A stretch of 64,000 bases of DNA from Lachnospiraceae bacterium UBA3316 (GTDB taxonomy: Bacteria > Bacillota > Clostridia > Lachnospirales > Lachnospiraceae): assembly GCA_002361955.1 (NCBI GenBank), contig DESK01000011.1, positions 49,828 through 113,827 of the forward strand, given 5' to 3'. The notes beneath the pieces are model-generated. The model did no database searches, was not told where the DNA came from, and was given only the letters and a program-made list of their open reading frames with translations. A program made the position numbers and the translations under genes. Numbering within the stretch: position 1 is the first letter of the stretch; every line of letters starts with the position of its first letter. Of the stretch, positions 17,401 to 24,854 are shown piece after piece.

Positions 17401-19218
17401 GACGTGAAGCTTTACAACACAGATGTGACAGAAAGCCTGACAAATGATTATCAGGTAATCAGAAACCTTCTGGAGGCGGCAGAGCCTCTGGCTAACGTAA
17501 CAGTAACTCCTTATGACGCAAAGACCACCTGGGCAGTGACAGGCCAGGATGCCCTGGATGCAAAGGCAGTATTTAACGGGGCGACGGCTTACACGGCAAC
17601 AACGGTACTGACGGCTCACGAGGGCTACGCCTTCGGCAGCGCGGCCGACATCAAAGCGGCAGCAGAGGCGGCAAACGAAGGCGCTGATGTGGCAGTAACT
17701 GTCAGCGAGGATGGAAAAACAGCCACTGTAGCAGTTTCCTTCCCGGCTACCGCCGAGGTAAGCTGTACCTGCGGCCTGACACTTACAGCCTCCGATCTGG
17801 CCTTTAAGCTGGATGAGAACTTTACAGAGCAGACCAAGAAGCTGAACGTGACTGCGGCAGCTACAGACGGCTGTAAGGTGGAGGGACATCCCCAGGCTCC
17901 GACAGTTGCTTATGAAGTGACAAAGGGCAGCGACCTTGTGGCTGTGGACGCAGAAGGCAATGTAACCGCAAAGGGCGCCGGTGAGGCTGAGGTTACCGTG
18001 ACCGCAACGCTGGCACGGAAGGACGGAGAAGAGCCTCTGAGGGAGTCCAAGGCTGTGAAGGTGACGATCACCAGCGACAGGGCTGACAATGATCTGGTGG
18101 AGAGCCTGAGAGGGGCTGTTGACCAGGCGAAGGCCAAGATTGAAGGCGAAAACGCAGAGAAATATGTGAAGGAAGACGTAGAGAAGCTTCAGAATGCCAT
18201 CACGGCGGCAGAGGAGGTTCTGGCGAAGGCTCCGGCGGTGACTGCAAAGGCAGTAAGCGACGCCATCGAGGGACTGAACGTGAACCTGAGGCTTCAGGCT
18301 GACATTGATAAGGAAGAGGCGAGAGCTCTTCTGAACACAGCCATCGAGGATGCGAAAGCGAAGATTGAGTCCGGTCTGTACACAGACGCTACAGTGGCGG
18401 CATTGGCAAACGCGAAGGCAGCCGCGGAGGCCGTTTATGAGAAGGCGGCAGACATTAACGCAGTGACCCTTGATGAGCTAAAAGGCGCTTACAACGCGAT
18501 CCAGGATGCGATTGGCAAGCTGGTGACAAAGGCAGAGGCAGAGAGAGCTGCTTCCCTGGATGCCCTGACAAAGGCAATCGCTGCCGCTAAGCCGGTGGCT
18601 GACGCAGGCCAGAGCAATTACACAGACGCTACATGGAAAGCCTTCAAGGCAGCGTATGACGCGGCTGTGGCAGGCAAGGCGAACAACAATCTGGCTGCGG
18701 CGCAGATCAGAAGCCTGGCAGACGCCCTGACAAAGGCGCAGGCAGCTCTCGTTAAGAAGGCAGAAGGAATTCAGAACGGGCAGGAAGCTCCTCTGGCAAG
18801 CGGCCGCTATAAGGTGCTCAGCGCCAATAAGAAGACGGCAGTGCTTCTGCAGGCAAACACAAAGAATAAAAAGAAAACCAGTATCGCGATTCCGAACACT
18901 GTGACTATCGCAGGTGTGAAGTGTAAAGTGGTACAGATCGGGCCGAAGGCATTCGCAGGCTTCACGAAGCTGAAGAAGGTAGCTCTTGGAACGAACGTTA
19001 CGACGATCGGCAAGAACGCGTTCTACGGATGTACGAAGCTGAGCAGCGTGGTTGTGAAGGGTACAGGCTTAAAGACGATCAAGACCGGCGCCTTCAAGAA
19101 GACCGCGAAGAAGATGACAGTGACCTTCAAGTCTAAGAAAGTAAAGACAAAGACACGTAAGGCATTGCTTAAGAAGATGCAGAAGGCCGGCATGAGCAAG
19201 AGTGCGAAGCTGAAATAA
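11434..19218 (+). CDS. Giant secreted GH2 beta-galactosidase with LamG, Ig-like, FIVAR and leucine-rich repeats
   Basis: A 2594-residue extracellular LacZ-type enzyme. A Sec signal peptide (residues 1-31) leads into the GH2 sugar-binding and Ig-like domains (about 60-470) and the TIM barrel, with acid/base E587 in GNEN and nucleophile E655 in CEYDHAMGN. A LamG-like domain (about 697-940) interrupts the barrel between WDWVDQS and YGGDNGESPNDNSFCVNGL. The LacZ small-chain domain follows (about 1110-1400), then two more LamG domains (about 1483-1683 and 1783-2006), Ig-like Big domains (about 1696-1779 and 2110-2216), three FIVAR repeats (about 2218-2446) and a BspA-type leucine-rich repeat (about 2453-2594). 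No LPXTG motif is visible. It probably releases galactose from host or dietary glycans at the cell surface. Confidence 0.94.
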   Translation: MNWKKVLSSVLAFSMVASTVAYAAPITAQAAGESREAASNTEEGYQDPWGDAAAPGLEAKKSPDVDKIKFTHKEWTGTSYTDVDGNTVKGADVYDINREEASTFASTSVVYDTVDKAINGAVNYNKAGSKYVQFLTGADQKDWSLVVLQNQDLAQGDAYKDFYKKDFKATTDDWKGNLELPCSWTRQGDWDFSIYTNVTMPFQSKYDKSVSCPAAPTNYNPVGLYRKSFDVSDNMKSANGRIYISFQGVESAYYVYVNGKEVGYSEDSYAPHSFDITDYLTEDGKDNLLAVKVHKFCDGTWMEDQDMFYDGGIFRDVYLYTAPLVHIQDYTVRTDLDENYENAELYVSVDVANASNTQVDGYKVDAKLYDENGQVFVNGITLDPGAIPAAKDGKDGKATVSGTKNVLSPKLWSAETPNLYTLVLTVYDSGSGAYLGSVSQQLGFREIEFVKSEVDENGNRKTKDADFEPIRINGKQLLLKGTNRHDTDPVYGKYVPLETQEKDVQLMKEYNLNAIRTSHYSNDEYLYYLCDKYGLYMMAETNLESHAIMNNGNAQRNFKNLSMDRTITTFERLKNRTSVVIWSTGNENYYQSSKDYADSMFFDMIWYFKNNDPTRPIHSESSGKASGTDMGSNMYPSVGTVQGEAKNNMPYVMCEYDHAMGNAVGNLKEYWDAIRSSDNMLGGFIWDWVDQSRLLSLDTLPATYMLTDKSKGVKGSASITAINNKPEEGALASKSAAGYTLFQDDSYNEALAGDGKQFTVEVICKPTSTRSDQVLIAKGDKQFALKTNSRSELEFFGYGTSWDSVIVALPENWMDGGWHQVAATYDKGTVKIYWDGQQLAVTSSDDKTQSTIAATSVKLGVGCSADNGRNFDGEISMGRVYSKALTADELKAQNSKTPAIAADSEDVVLWADYSDLQVDEEAAPYDYYAEDFAYKTLYQEEAKGGFYCYGGDNGESPNDNSFCVNGLVSPDRDPQPELEEVKYQYQSVWFTASDIQLLGGKINVYNENNFLNLNEFDVKWELLEDGKVIGSGLVADTDVAGREKATLTVPYPEKIPAEKKAGAEYFLNLSVQLKKDTLWAKAGYEVAHEQFQLPVEIEQAAKTVSADVTVDESAEDVIAVSGADFGFQIDKATGTLKNYVYKNETLLTTGPVPNYWRGLVNNDNGNYDGNWQNVNKGVTASAITVSENEQGQKVITVELAAKGRDSLKQTMSYTVDGSGAVTVTASVDARGTGLGRYLRIGTVMELPAGYENVTWYGNGPVESMWDRENFASVGIYNTTVSRMFYPYLDTQDTGTVTGVKWFTVTDPAKASALAIAAENPVEASALHFDVDDLTQAQHPYELTKLDQTILTVNYRSQGTGNRSCGPDTLSAYLLQNDKAYTYEYTMVPYTTKGTDVMELTRPYRSAASVSEKDIIEAAAEDLIGQVDSIFMNSADLDALKEMKKAYETLPEYGKAIVGAERGRKVEEAIALAEQLAQSDKALMIRDKSSNHFDMDISAEADAALAEKDGITAFRGRASVKGEGADATFHDLMMGKNPFTVEAYVNPNNNEDYNMVFGRGDHNVAMRISEKSVYLFIYNGSNWIVCQNPITDAEKNSWLHVAGIYDGNNLSVYVEGKEMAVKQNVGSVAEADYSFCIGYCPETGRGSNNYIKGIRVYDKVLTKEELDGKTITPDSENVKLWYDFDEYEYQNIDAAATGVRSYTTELTLGIGETAGIVAGMVPYYAKGEISYASADEAVAAVTADGVVTAAGPGQTEIIVSAKDHADWKVSVPVTVTEPEKDKEITAPTVAFTAPLAGEYPAPATVANAEGSVHHETIADHGANPTEFTKISEDSEQVIVNKDGVWGFMDLMKSGSAHDKFDISGETPLVMSFKLFVNSAVSGNSNILGKTNTQYGFQIESTRLILYCQSGGGWPEQTVTIDSDFYGKWHDVVLVFDGKGQMGFFVDGEASAATSGRPTSAVLESNDNPFTFGYNYQNTADTFTSDEGYLADVKLYNTDVTESLTNDYQVIRNLLEAAEPLANVTVTPYDAKTTWAVTGQDALDAKAVFNGATAYTATTVLTAHEGYAFGSAADIKAAAEAANEGADVAVTVSEDGKTATVAVSFPATAEVSCTCGLTLTASDLAFKLDENFTEQTKKLNVTAAATDGCKVEGHPQAPTVAYEVTKGSDLVAVDAEGNVTAKGAGEAEVTVTATLARKDGEEPLRESKAVKVTITSDRADNDLVESLRGAVDQAKAKIEGENAEKYVKEDVEKLQNAITAAEEVLAKAPAVTAKAVSDAIEGLNVNLRLQADIDKEEARALLNTAIEDAKAKIESGLYTDATVAALANAKAAAEAVYEKAADINAVTLDELKGAYNAIQDAIGKLVTKAEAERAASLDALTKAIAAAKPVADAGQSNYTDATWKAFKAAYDAAVAGKANNNLAAAQIRSLADALTKAQAALVKKAEGIQNGQEAPLASGRYKVLSANKKTAVLLQANTKNKKKTSIAIPNTVTIAGVKCKVVQIGPKAFAGFTKLKKVALGTNVTTIGKNAFYGCTKLSSVVVKGTGLKTIKTGAFKKTAKKMTVTFKSKKVKTKTRKALLKKMQKAGMSKSAKLK

Positions 19219-19243
19219 TAAGCGTTTCCCGGAAGGGAAAGGA

Positions 19244-19292
19244 CAAAAAAGTCGTCCGGCAGGTGGAATCCCACCTGCCGGACGGCTTTTTT
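19244..19292. terminator. Bidirectional terminator between beta-galactosidase and pyk
   Basis: GTCGTCCGGCAGGTGG (19251-19266) pairs with CCACCTGCCGGACGGC (19271-19286) around AATC. Six T follow on the plus strand and six A precede it, giving T on the minus strand, so it serves both convergent genes. Confidence 0.93.
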
Positions 19293-19320
19293 ATATGATA
19301 AATAAAGACAGTCACTTCTA

Positions 19321-20745
19321 TTAAAAATCTCCTACCACGCAGGCGCGGAGGATATTGGTGTTTCCGGGTTTGCCAAGAGGTACGCCGGCCGTCATCGTGA
19401 TGATGTCCCCCTCTTTGACATAGCCTTTTCGTTCCGCGGCCTCCACCGCATGGAGGAAGAGGATCTCGGAGCTGTATTCCTCCTTGATGAGAACCGGCTT
19501 GATGCCCCAGGACATGTTTAACTGGCGGCAGGTGTGGGCGGCTGTGGTACAGCCTACAATCAGGCAGCCGGAGCGGTACCGGGATACCATGCGGGCTGTT
19601 TTTCCGGATTTGCTGACCGTGATGATCGCCTTAGCGTCCAGTTCAATGGCGGTCAGGCAGGCGGCGTGGGAAATCGCCGTGGTCATATCCGGATGATCCA
19701 TACGCGCCGTTTCCCGGAAGATCTGGGCATAATCAATGTCCTTTTCCACACGTTCCGCGATGCGGCTCATGGTCTTCAGAGATTCTACAGGGTACATGCC
19801 GGCGGCCGTTTCCCCGGAGAGCATGATGGCGCTGGTGCCCTGGTAGATGGCGTTTGCCACGTCGGTGGTCTCAGCCCTGGTGGGGCGCGGGTGTTTCATC
19901 ATGGAATCCAGCATCTGGGTGGCAGTGATCACCTGCTTGCCCACGGAATAGACCTTGCTGATCAGCTTTTTCTGGATCACAGGCACTTCCTCCAGGGGGA
20001 TTTCCACGCCCATGTCGCCCCTGGCGATCATGATGCCGTCGGCGGCCCGGATGATCTCGTCGATGTTGTCCACTCCCTGCTGGTTTTCGATTTTCGCAAT
20101 AATATTGATATGGCTGCCCCCGTTTTCCTGAAGGATCTTCCGGATCTCCAGCACGTCATCGGCAGTCCTTGTAAAGGAGGCTGCGATAAAGTCGAAGCCC
20201 TCTTTGATTCCGAAGAGAATATCGTCGCGGTCTTTGGGGCTTACGAAGGGCATCTTCAGCTCTACGCCAGGTACGTTGATGCCTTTGCGGTTGGAGATCG
20301 TGCCGCCGTTCTTTACGGTGCAGACGATGTCCTCCCCGCGGATTTCCTGAACCTCCATACCGATCAGTCCGTCATCGATCAGGATAGAGTCCCCGGGTTT
20401 CACATCCTGGAAGAGCTGTTTGTAGGTGATGGAAACCTTTTCCTGGTTTCCCTGGATTTCCTCTGTGGTGAGGGTGAAGGTCTGCCCCTGCCGGAGCTCG
20501 ATGCTGTTATTCTCGAAGCAGCCGATGCGGATCTCAGGCCCCTTGGTGTCCAGCAGCGCGGCGATGGGCTTGTCATATTTTTCACGAAGCTTCTCCAGCA
20601 ATGCCAGGCGTGTCCTCTGCTCTTCATGGGAGCCATGGGAGAAGTTGAAGCGGGCTACGTCCATACCTTCTTTTACCAGTGCCTCCAGGATACCTTCCTG
20701 ATCCGTGGAAGGGCCAAGCGTACAGATAATCTTTGTTCTTCTCAT
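19321..20745 (-). CDS. pyk: Pyruvate kinase
   Basis: A 474-residue enzyme of the last step of glycolysis, converting phosphoenolpyruvate and ADP into pyruvate and ATP. It begins MRRTKIICTLGPSTDQEG and carries NFSHGSHEEQ, LLDTKGPEIR, FIAASFTRTADDV, the signature IIAKIENQQGVDNIDEII with the catalytic lysine, and GDMGVEIPLEEVPVIQK and TATQMLDSM. It has the short (about 470-residue) form, without the extra C-terminal PEP-utiliser domain found in Bacillus pyruvate kinase. A GAGAGGAT ribosome site precedes the start. It is the only gene in its transcript, between its promoter near 20815 and the shared terminator. Confidence 0.97.
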   Translation of the reverse strand: MRRTKIICTLGPSTDQEGILEALVKEGMDVARFNFSHGSHEEQRTRLALLEKLREKYDKPIAALLDTKGPEIRIGCFENNSIELRQGQTFTLTTEEIQGNQEKVSITYKQLFQDVKPGDSILIDDGLIGMEVQEIRGEDIVCTVKNGGTISNRKGINVPGVELKMPFVSPKDRDDILFGIKEGFDFIAASFTRTADDVLEIRKILQENGGSHINIIAKIENQQGVDNIDEIIRAADGIMIARGDMGVEIPLEEVPVIQKKLISKVYSVGKQVITATQMLDSMMKHPRPTRAETTDVANAIYQGTSAIMLSGETAAGMYPVESLKTMSRIAERVEKDIDYAQIFRETARMDHPDMTTAISHAACLTAIELDAKAIITVSKSGKTARMVSRYRSGCLIVGCTTAAHTCRQLNMSWGIKPVLIKEEYSSEILFLHAVEAAERKGYVKEGDIITMTAGVPLGKPGNTNILRACVVGDF

Positions 20746-20814
20746 AGTTTATCCTCTCTATTAGGTTAAGATTCAGGCGGCACCGCCGGCGCAGCCCTGA
20801 TGGTTTTCTTTTTT

Positions 20815-20820
20815 ATTATA
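20815..20820 (-). promoter_or_regulatory. -10 box of the pyk promoter
   Basis: On the minus strand TATAAT occurs about 70 bases before the pyk start, in an AT-rich stretch; the -35 is weak. A GC-rich segment of hairpin potential (about 20778-20795) lies between it and the start codon. Confidence 0.5.
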
Positions 20821-20922
20821 CTATAGTTTTGGAAAAATAAAAATCATTTTAGGGAATCTTGATGTAAAATTAATGAAAGATGAAGAGGCTGCCGGGGATA
20901 AGGCGAAACGTGACCAGTGAAT

Positions 20923-20952
20923 AAAAAAAATCCCGAAACATTTGTTTCGGGA
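20923..20952 (-). terminator. Terminator of tRNA-Gly
   Basis: TCCCGAAAC pairs with GTTTCGGGA (20931-20952) around a 4-base loop, followed on the minus strand by eight T. It lies ten bases after the tRNA. Confidence 0.9.
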
Positions 20953-20962
20953 CATGAAAAAA

Positions 20963-21034
20963 GCGCGAGACGGGACTCGAACCCGCGGCCTCGACCTTGG
21001 CAAGGTCGCGCTCCACCAACTGAGCCACTCGCGC
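20963..21034 (-). tRNA. tRNA-Gly (GCC anticodon)
   Basis: Read on the minus strand, the 72-nt sequence starts GCGCGAGTGGCTCAGTTGG and folds as a cloverleaf: acceptor GCGCGAG/CTCGCGC, D-arm GCTC/GAGC, anticodon stem CGACC/GGTCG with loop TTGCCAA, and a T-arm with GGTTCGAGTCC. The anticodon is GCC, reading GGC and GGU glycine codons. CCA is not encoded. It is a single-tRNA transcription unit with consensus promoter and terminator. Confidence 0.96.
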
Positions 21035-21065
21035 ATTTTGTATCCGCTCTTGCGGTACGTTTGAT

Positions 21066-21094
21066 ATAATACCAGATGTTTTCGCGTTTGTCAA
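21066..21094 (-). promoter_or_regulatory. Promoter of tRNA-Gly
   Basis: On the minus strand TTGACA (21094-21089) and TATTAT (21071-21066) are separated by exactly 17 bp, about 30 bases upstream of the tRNA. Confidence 0.88.
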
Positions 21095-21166
21095 CAGGAA
21101 AAAATAAAAAAATGAAAAAAATTAGAAAAAATAGAAAAAATAGAAAATAGCAACAATTATTTTTCT

Positions 21167-21200
21167 TTGCCTTTCCCTGCCGCCCATTGTATAATACAAT
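21167..21200 (+). promoter_or_regulatory. ABC exporter promoter with a palindromic operator over the -10 box
   Basis: TTGCCT (21167-21172), 17 bp, then TATAAT (21190-21195). The -10 box is the centre of a perfect 15-bp palindrome, ATTGTATAATACAAT (21186-21200), which has the form of a repressor operator. A MarR-, GntR- or TetR-type regulator could block transcription here, but none is encoded nearby. This belongs to the 341-base gap between tRNA-Gly and the exporter. Confidence 0.6.
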
Positions 21201-21203
21201 GTA

Positions 21204-21318
21204 ATGATACCAGGGTTACAAGGTCATGCGTTTCATGCCTGCATGAAAAAGCATAGCTTTGTAACCCGTAAAGCACCGAAAAGCAGCCATTTTTCGGAGA
21301 AATCCGTATCATAGCTGG
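21204..21318 (+). repeat. Dispersed structured repeat, family B, copy 1
   Basis: A roughly 115-bp element in the leader of the ABC exporter. ATGATAC (21204-21210) and GTATCAT (21306-21312) form terminal inverted repeats; inside, GGGTTACAA (21213-21221) pairs with TTGTAACCC (21259-21267), and CCGAAAA faces TTTTTCGG. GATACCAGGG, TGCATGAAAAAGCAT and CCGTATCATAGCTGG are shared with copy 2 at 30063-30147. No ORF is present. Confidence 0.75.
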
Positions 21319-21375
21319 CGTCAATTCAAAGAAGGGAGAAGTGTTTTCTGACGGCGGAAAACCATTGAGACTGGT

Positions 21376-23103
21376 ATGTTTAAACTGAGAAAGTATTTGG
21401 CAAATTACAGGAAGGAGAGCATCATAGGTCCCCTGTTTAAGCTTTTGGAGGCCTGCTTTGAGCTTTTGGTGCCTCTGGTGATGGCGCGGATCGTGGATGT
21501 GGGCATCCGTCAGGGGGATGTGCCCTATATCGCGAAAATGTGCGCCGTCATGGTTGCTTTCGGCATCTTAGGGCTTGCCTGTTCGTTCACAGCCCAGTAT
21601 TTCGCGGCGAAGGCGGCCACCGGCTTTGGAACGGCGGTGCGGAACGATCTGTTTGACCATATCCAGAATTTTTCTTATACGGAGCTGGATACCATCGGCA
21701 CTTCCACGCTGGTGACAAGGCTCACCAGCGATATCAACCAGACCCAGGCGGGGATCAACCTGCTGCTGCGTCTGTTTTTGCGTTCACCCTTTATTGTGGT
21801 GGGGGCGGTGATCATGGCGTTTACCGTCAACGCGCATCTGGCCTGGATCTTTGTGGTGCTGGTGCCTGTCCTGTCGGTGGTGATCTACGGTATCATGATG
21901 GTGACGATCCCCCTTTACAAAAAGGTGCAGAACCGGCTGGATGTGGTGCTGCGGCTGACCAGAGAGAGCCTGGCAGGAGCCAGGGTGGTGCGGGCCTTTT
22001 CCAGACAGGAGGATGAGATCCGCAGGTTTCATGAGGAGAGCGGGCTGCTGATGAATACCCAGCTCTTGGTGGGAAAGATTTCCGCCCTGCTGAATCCTGC
22101 TACCTATATCATTATCAACGCGGCTACGATCCTGGTGCTGTGGTTGGGGGGAAAGACGGTTTACTTCGGTGAGCTGACCCAGGGGGAGCTGATGGCCCTG
22201 ATCAATTATATGTCTCAGATTCTGATCGCCCTGGTGGCTTTGGCGAACCTGATCGTTTCGGCTACGAAGGCCTCTGCCTCCGCGGCCCGGATCAATGATG
22301 TGTTTGCGGCGAAATCCGGCATGGAGGAAGGAAAGAGAGAGACGGGAGACCCGGGCGCGGAGTGGAAGGTATGCTTTGACCATGTGGATTTCGCCTATAA
22401 GGGCAGTAAAAACGCGTTGACAGATATCCACATGCAGGTGAAAAAGGGCCAGACCGTAGGAATTATCGGCGGTACAGGCGCGGGAAAGAGTTCCGTGGTG
22501 AACCTGATTCCCAGATTTTATGACGCGGCGTCCGGCAGAGTGCTGGTGGACGGCGTAGACGTGAGGGATTATACCTTCCGGGGGCTGCGGGGGAAAATCG
22601 GAATCGTCCCCCAAAATGCCATGCTTTTTGCGGGAACGATCCGGGAAAATATGCGATGGGGTAAGAAGGACGCCACGGACAAGGAGATTTACCGGGCGCT
22701 GGAGATCGCCCAGGCCAGGGAATTTGTGGACGGAAAGCCGGAGGGGCTGGATACCCTTATCCTCCAGGGCGGAAAAAATCTGTCCGGGGGCCAGAGGCAG
22801 CGCCTGACGATCGCAAGGGCCCTGGTGGGAGAGCCGGAGATTCTGATCCTGGATGACAGCGCTTCGGCCCTGGACTTTGCCACAGACGCGCGGCTGCGCC
22901 GTGCCATCGCCTCCCAGACCCGGGGGATGACCATGTTTGTGGTATCCCAGCGGGCAGCGTCCCTCATGCACGCAGATCAGATCCTGGTGCTGGATGATGG
23001 AAGGCAGGTGGGCCTTGGAACCCACAGCGAGCTTTTAAAAGACTGCGGTGTGTACAGAGAGATCTGTATGTCACAGCTTTCAGAGGAGGAACTGGGCCGA
23101 TGA
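21376..23103 (+). CDS. ABC transporter permease/ATP-binding protein, degenerate subunit of a heterodimeric exporter
   Basis: A 575-residue type IV ABC exporter half: six membrane helices (about residues 15-300) fused to a nucleotide-binding domain (about 340-570). Walker A GGTGAGKSS and the signature LSGGQRQRL are intact. The Walker B is followed by aspartate (LILDDSAS) instead of the catalytic glutamate, and the switch histidine is replaced by glutamine (VVSQRAAS). That combination marks the degenerate partner of a heterodimer, with the next gene as active partner. The ATG at 21376 has only a weak ribosome site. Its stop overlaps the next start (ATGA). Substrate unknown; multidrug, lipid or peptide export are all possible. 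Confidence 0.93.
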   Translation: MFKLRKYLANYRKESIIGPLFKLLEACFELLVPLVMARIVDVGIRQGDVPYIAKMCAVMVAFGILGLACSFTAQYFAAKAATGFGTAVRNDLFDHIQNFSYTELDTIGTSTLVTRLTSDINQTQAGINLLLRLFLRSPFIVVGAVIMAFTVNAHLAWIFVVLVPVLSVVIYGIMMVTIPLYKKVQNRLDVVLRLTRESLAGARVVRAFSRQEDEIRRFHEESGLLMNTQLLVGKISALLNPATYIIINAATILVLWLGGKTVYFGELTQGELMALINYMSQILIALVALANLIVSATKASASAARINDVFAAKSGMEEGKRETGDPGAEWKVCFDHVDFAYKGSKNALTDIHMQVKKGQTVGIIGGTGAGKSSVVNLIPRFYDAASGRVLVDGVDVRDYTFRGLRGKIGIVPQNAMLFAGTIRENMRWGKKDATDKEIYRALEIAQAREFVDGKPEGLDTLILQGGKNLSGGQRQRLTIARALVGEPEILILDDSASALDFATDARLRRAIASQTRGMTMFVVSQRAASLMHADQILVLDDGRQVGLGTHSELLKDCGVYREICMSQLSEEELGR

Positions 23104-24842
23104 AAAATAAAAAAATATATGGAAGAATCCTGGGGCTCATAAAGCCCTACCTGCATCTTGTGATCCTGTCCCTGCTTCTGGCTGTGGTCAGTGTGGTGCT
23201 GACGCTGTATGCGCCCGTCCTGTCCGGCCGGGGGATTGACCTGATTTTGGGGAAGGGCCAGGTGGATTTTGAAGGGCTTTGGCCTGTTCTGGTACGTCTG
23301 GCCCTGGTGGCGGCCATGACGGCCGTGGCCCAGTGGCTGATGAATTTGTGCAACAATAAGATCACCTACCATGTGGTGAGAGATATCCGCACCCAGGCTT
23401 TTGAACGCCTGGAGGAGCTTCCCCTGTGCTACATTGACAGCAACCAGTACGGGGAGATCATCAGCAAGGTAGTGACGGATGTGGACCAGTTTTCGGACGG
23501 GCTGCTCTTAGGCTTTTCCCAGCTCTTTACGGGAATCATCACGATCCTGGGAACCCTGGGCTTTATGCTCAGTATCAATGTGGCCGTCACAGTCTTTGTG
23601 GTGGTGATGACGCCGTTGTCCCTTTTTGTGGCGGCCTTTATCGCCAAGCGCACCTTCTCTATGTTTAAGGCGCAGTCGGAAGCCAGGGCCGAGATGACGG
23701 GGCTGGTGGATGAGATGGTGGGAAATCAGAAAACGGTACAGGCATTTTCCTATGAGAAGGAGGCGGGGCAGCGCTTTCGGGAGATCAATGAGAAGCTGCG
23801 TGCCAGCAGCCTGAAGGCCATTTTCTTTTCCTCCCTGACAAATCCCTCCACCCGTTTTGTGAACAACCTGGTGTCCACGGGAGTGGCGGTTTTCGGCGCC
23901 TTCCTGGCAATCAGGGGAAGGATCACCGTGGGACAGCTCTCCTGTTTTGTGAGCTATGCGAACCAGTACACAAAGCCCTTCAATGAGATCTCCGGGGTGG
24001 CCACCGAGTTTCAGAATGCCGTTGTCTGCGCCGGGAGGGTTTTTGGCTTGATTGACGAAAAACCTCAGGAGCCGGACGGGCCGTCAGCCATAGACCTTGG
24101 GGAGGTGGACGGCAGTGTGAAGCTGGAAAACGTGGCTTTTTCCTACAGGAAGGATACGCCGCTGATCACAGATCTGAATCTGGATGTAAAGCCGGGCCAG
24201 AGGATCGCCATCGTAGGGCCTACGGGCTGCGGGAAGACGACGATCATCAACCTGCTGATGCGCTTCTATGACGCGGATGAGGGGCGGATCCTGGTGAGCG
24301 GCCATTCCGTCAGGGACGTGACGAGGGACAGCCTGAGAAGAAATTATGGGATGGTGCTGCAGGAGACCTGGCTGAAGGCGGGAACCGTTGCGGAAAATAT
24401 CGCCTACGGAAGGCCTCAGGCCTCCAGGGAGGAAATCATCCAGGCGGCCAAGGAGGCCCACGCCCACGGCTTTATTTCCAGAATGCCCGAGGGCTACGAC
24501 ACGAAAATCACGGAGTCCGGCGGCAACCTGTCCCAGGGACAGAAGCAGCTGCTGTGCATCGCCAGGGTGATGCTCTGTCTGCCGCCTATGCTGATTCTCG
24601 ACGAAGCCACATCGTCCATTGATACGAGGACGGAGATCCGCATCCAGAAGGCGTTTGCCCGTATGATGCAGGAGCGCACCAGCTTTATTGTGGCCCACAG
24701 GCTCTCCACCATCCGGGAGGCCGATGTGATCCTTGTCATGAAGGACGGGCACATCATCGAGCAGGGAAGCCACGAGGAGCTTTTGGAAAAGGGCGGATTT
24801 TATGCAGAACTTTATAACAGCCAGTTTGCGGTTTCCGTGTAA
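23100..24842 (+). CDS. ABC transporter permease/ATP-binding protein, catalytic subunit of a heterodimeric exporter
   Basis: A 580-residue partner of the preceding gene with the same layout: six membrane helices in the first about 310 residues and an ATPase domain from about 340. Walker A is GPTGCGKTT, Walker B with glutamate is LILDEATSSID, and the switch histidine is in VAHRLSTIR, so the nucleotide site built on these residues can hydrolyse ATP. The signature is LSQGQKQLL, slightly off consensus, which is typical for the subunit whose signature faces the degenerate site. The 4-base overlap indicates tight co-translation. Twelve bases later the radical SAM gene starts, so all three may be one operon. 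Confidence 0.94.
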   Translation: MKNKKIYGRILGLIKPYLHLVILSLLLAVVSVVLTLYAPVLSGRGIDLILGKGQVDFEGLWPVLVRLALVAAMTAVAQWLMNLCNNKITYHVVRDIRTQAFERLEELPLCYIDSNQYGEIISKVVTDVDQFSDGLLLGFSQLFTGIITILGTLGFMLSINVAVTVFVVVMTPLSLFVAAFIAKRTFSMFKAQSEARAEMTGLVDEMVGNQKTVQAFSYEKEAGQRFREINEKLRASSLKAIFFSSLTNPSTRFVNNLVSTGVAVFGAFLAIRGRITVGQLSCFVSYANQYTKPFNEISGVATEFQNAVVCAGRVFGLIDEKPQEPDGPSAIDLGEVDGSVKLENVAFSYRKDTPLITDLNLDVKPGQRIAIVGPTGCGKTTIINLLMRFYDADEGRILVSGHSVRDVTRDSLRRNYGMVLQETWLKAGTVAENIAYGRPQASREEIIQAAKEAHAHGFISRMPEGYDTKITESGGNLSQGQKQLLCIARVMLCLPPMLILDEATSSIDTRTEIRIQKAFARMMQERTSFIVAHRLSTIREADVILVMKDGHIIEQGSHEELLEKGGFYAELYNSQFAVSV

Positions 24843-24854
24843 AGGACAGAGCGT

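Noticed and set aside
20963..21034. tRNA-Gly as an attachment site for an integrated element
   Set aside because: No integrase, no repeated tRNA 3' end and no phage-like genes are found on either side.
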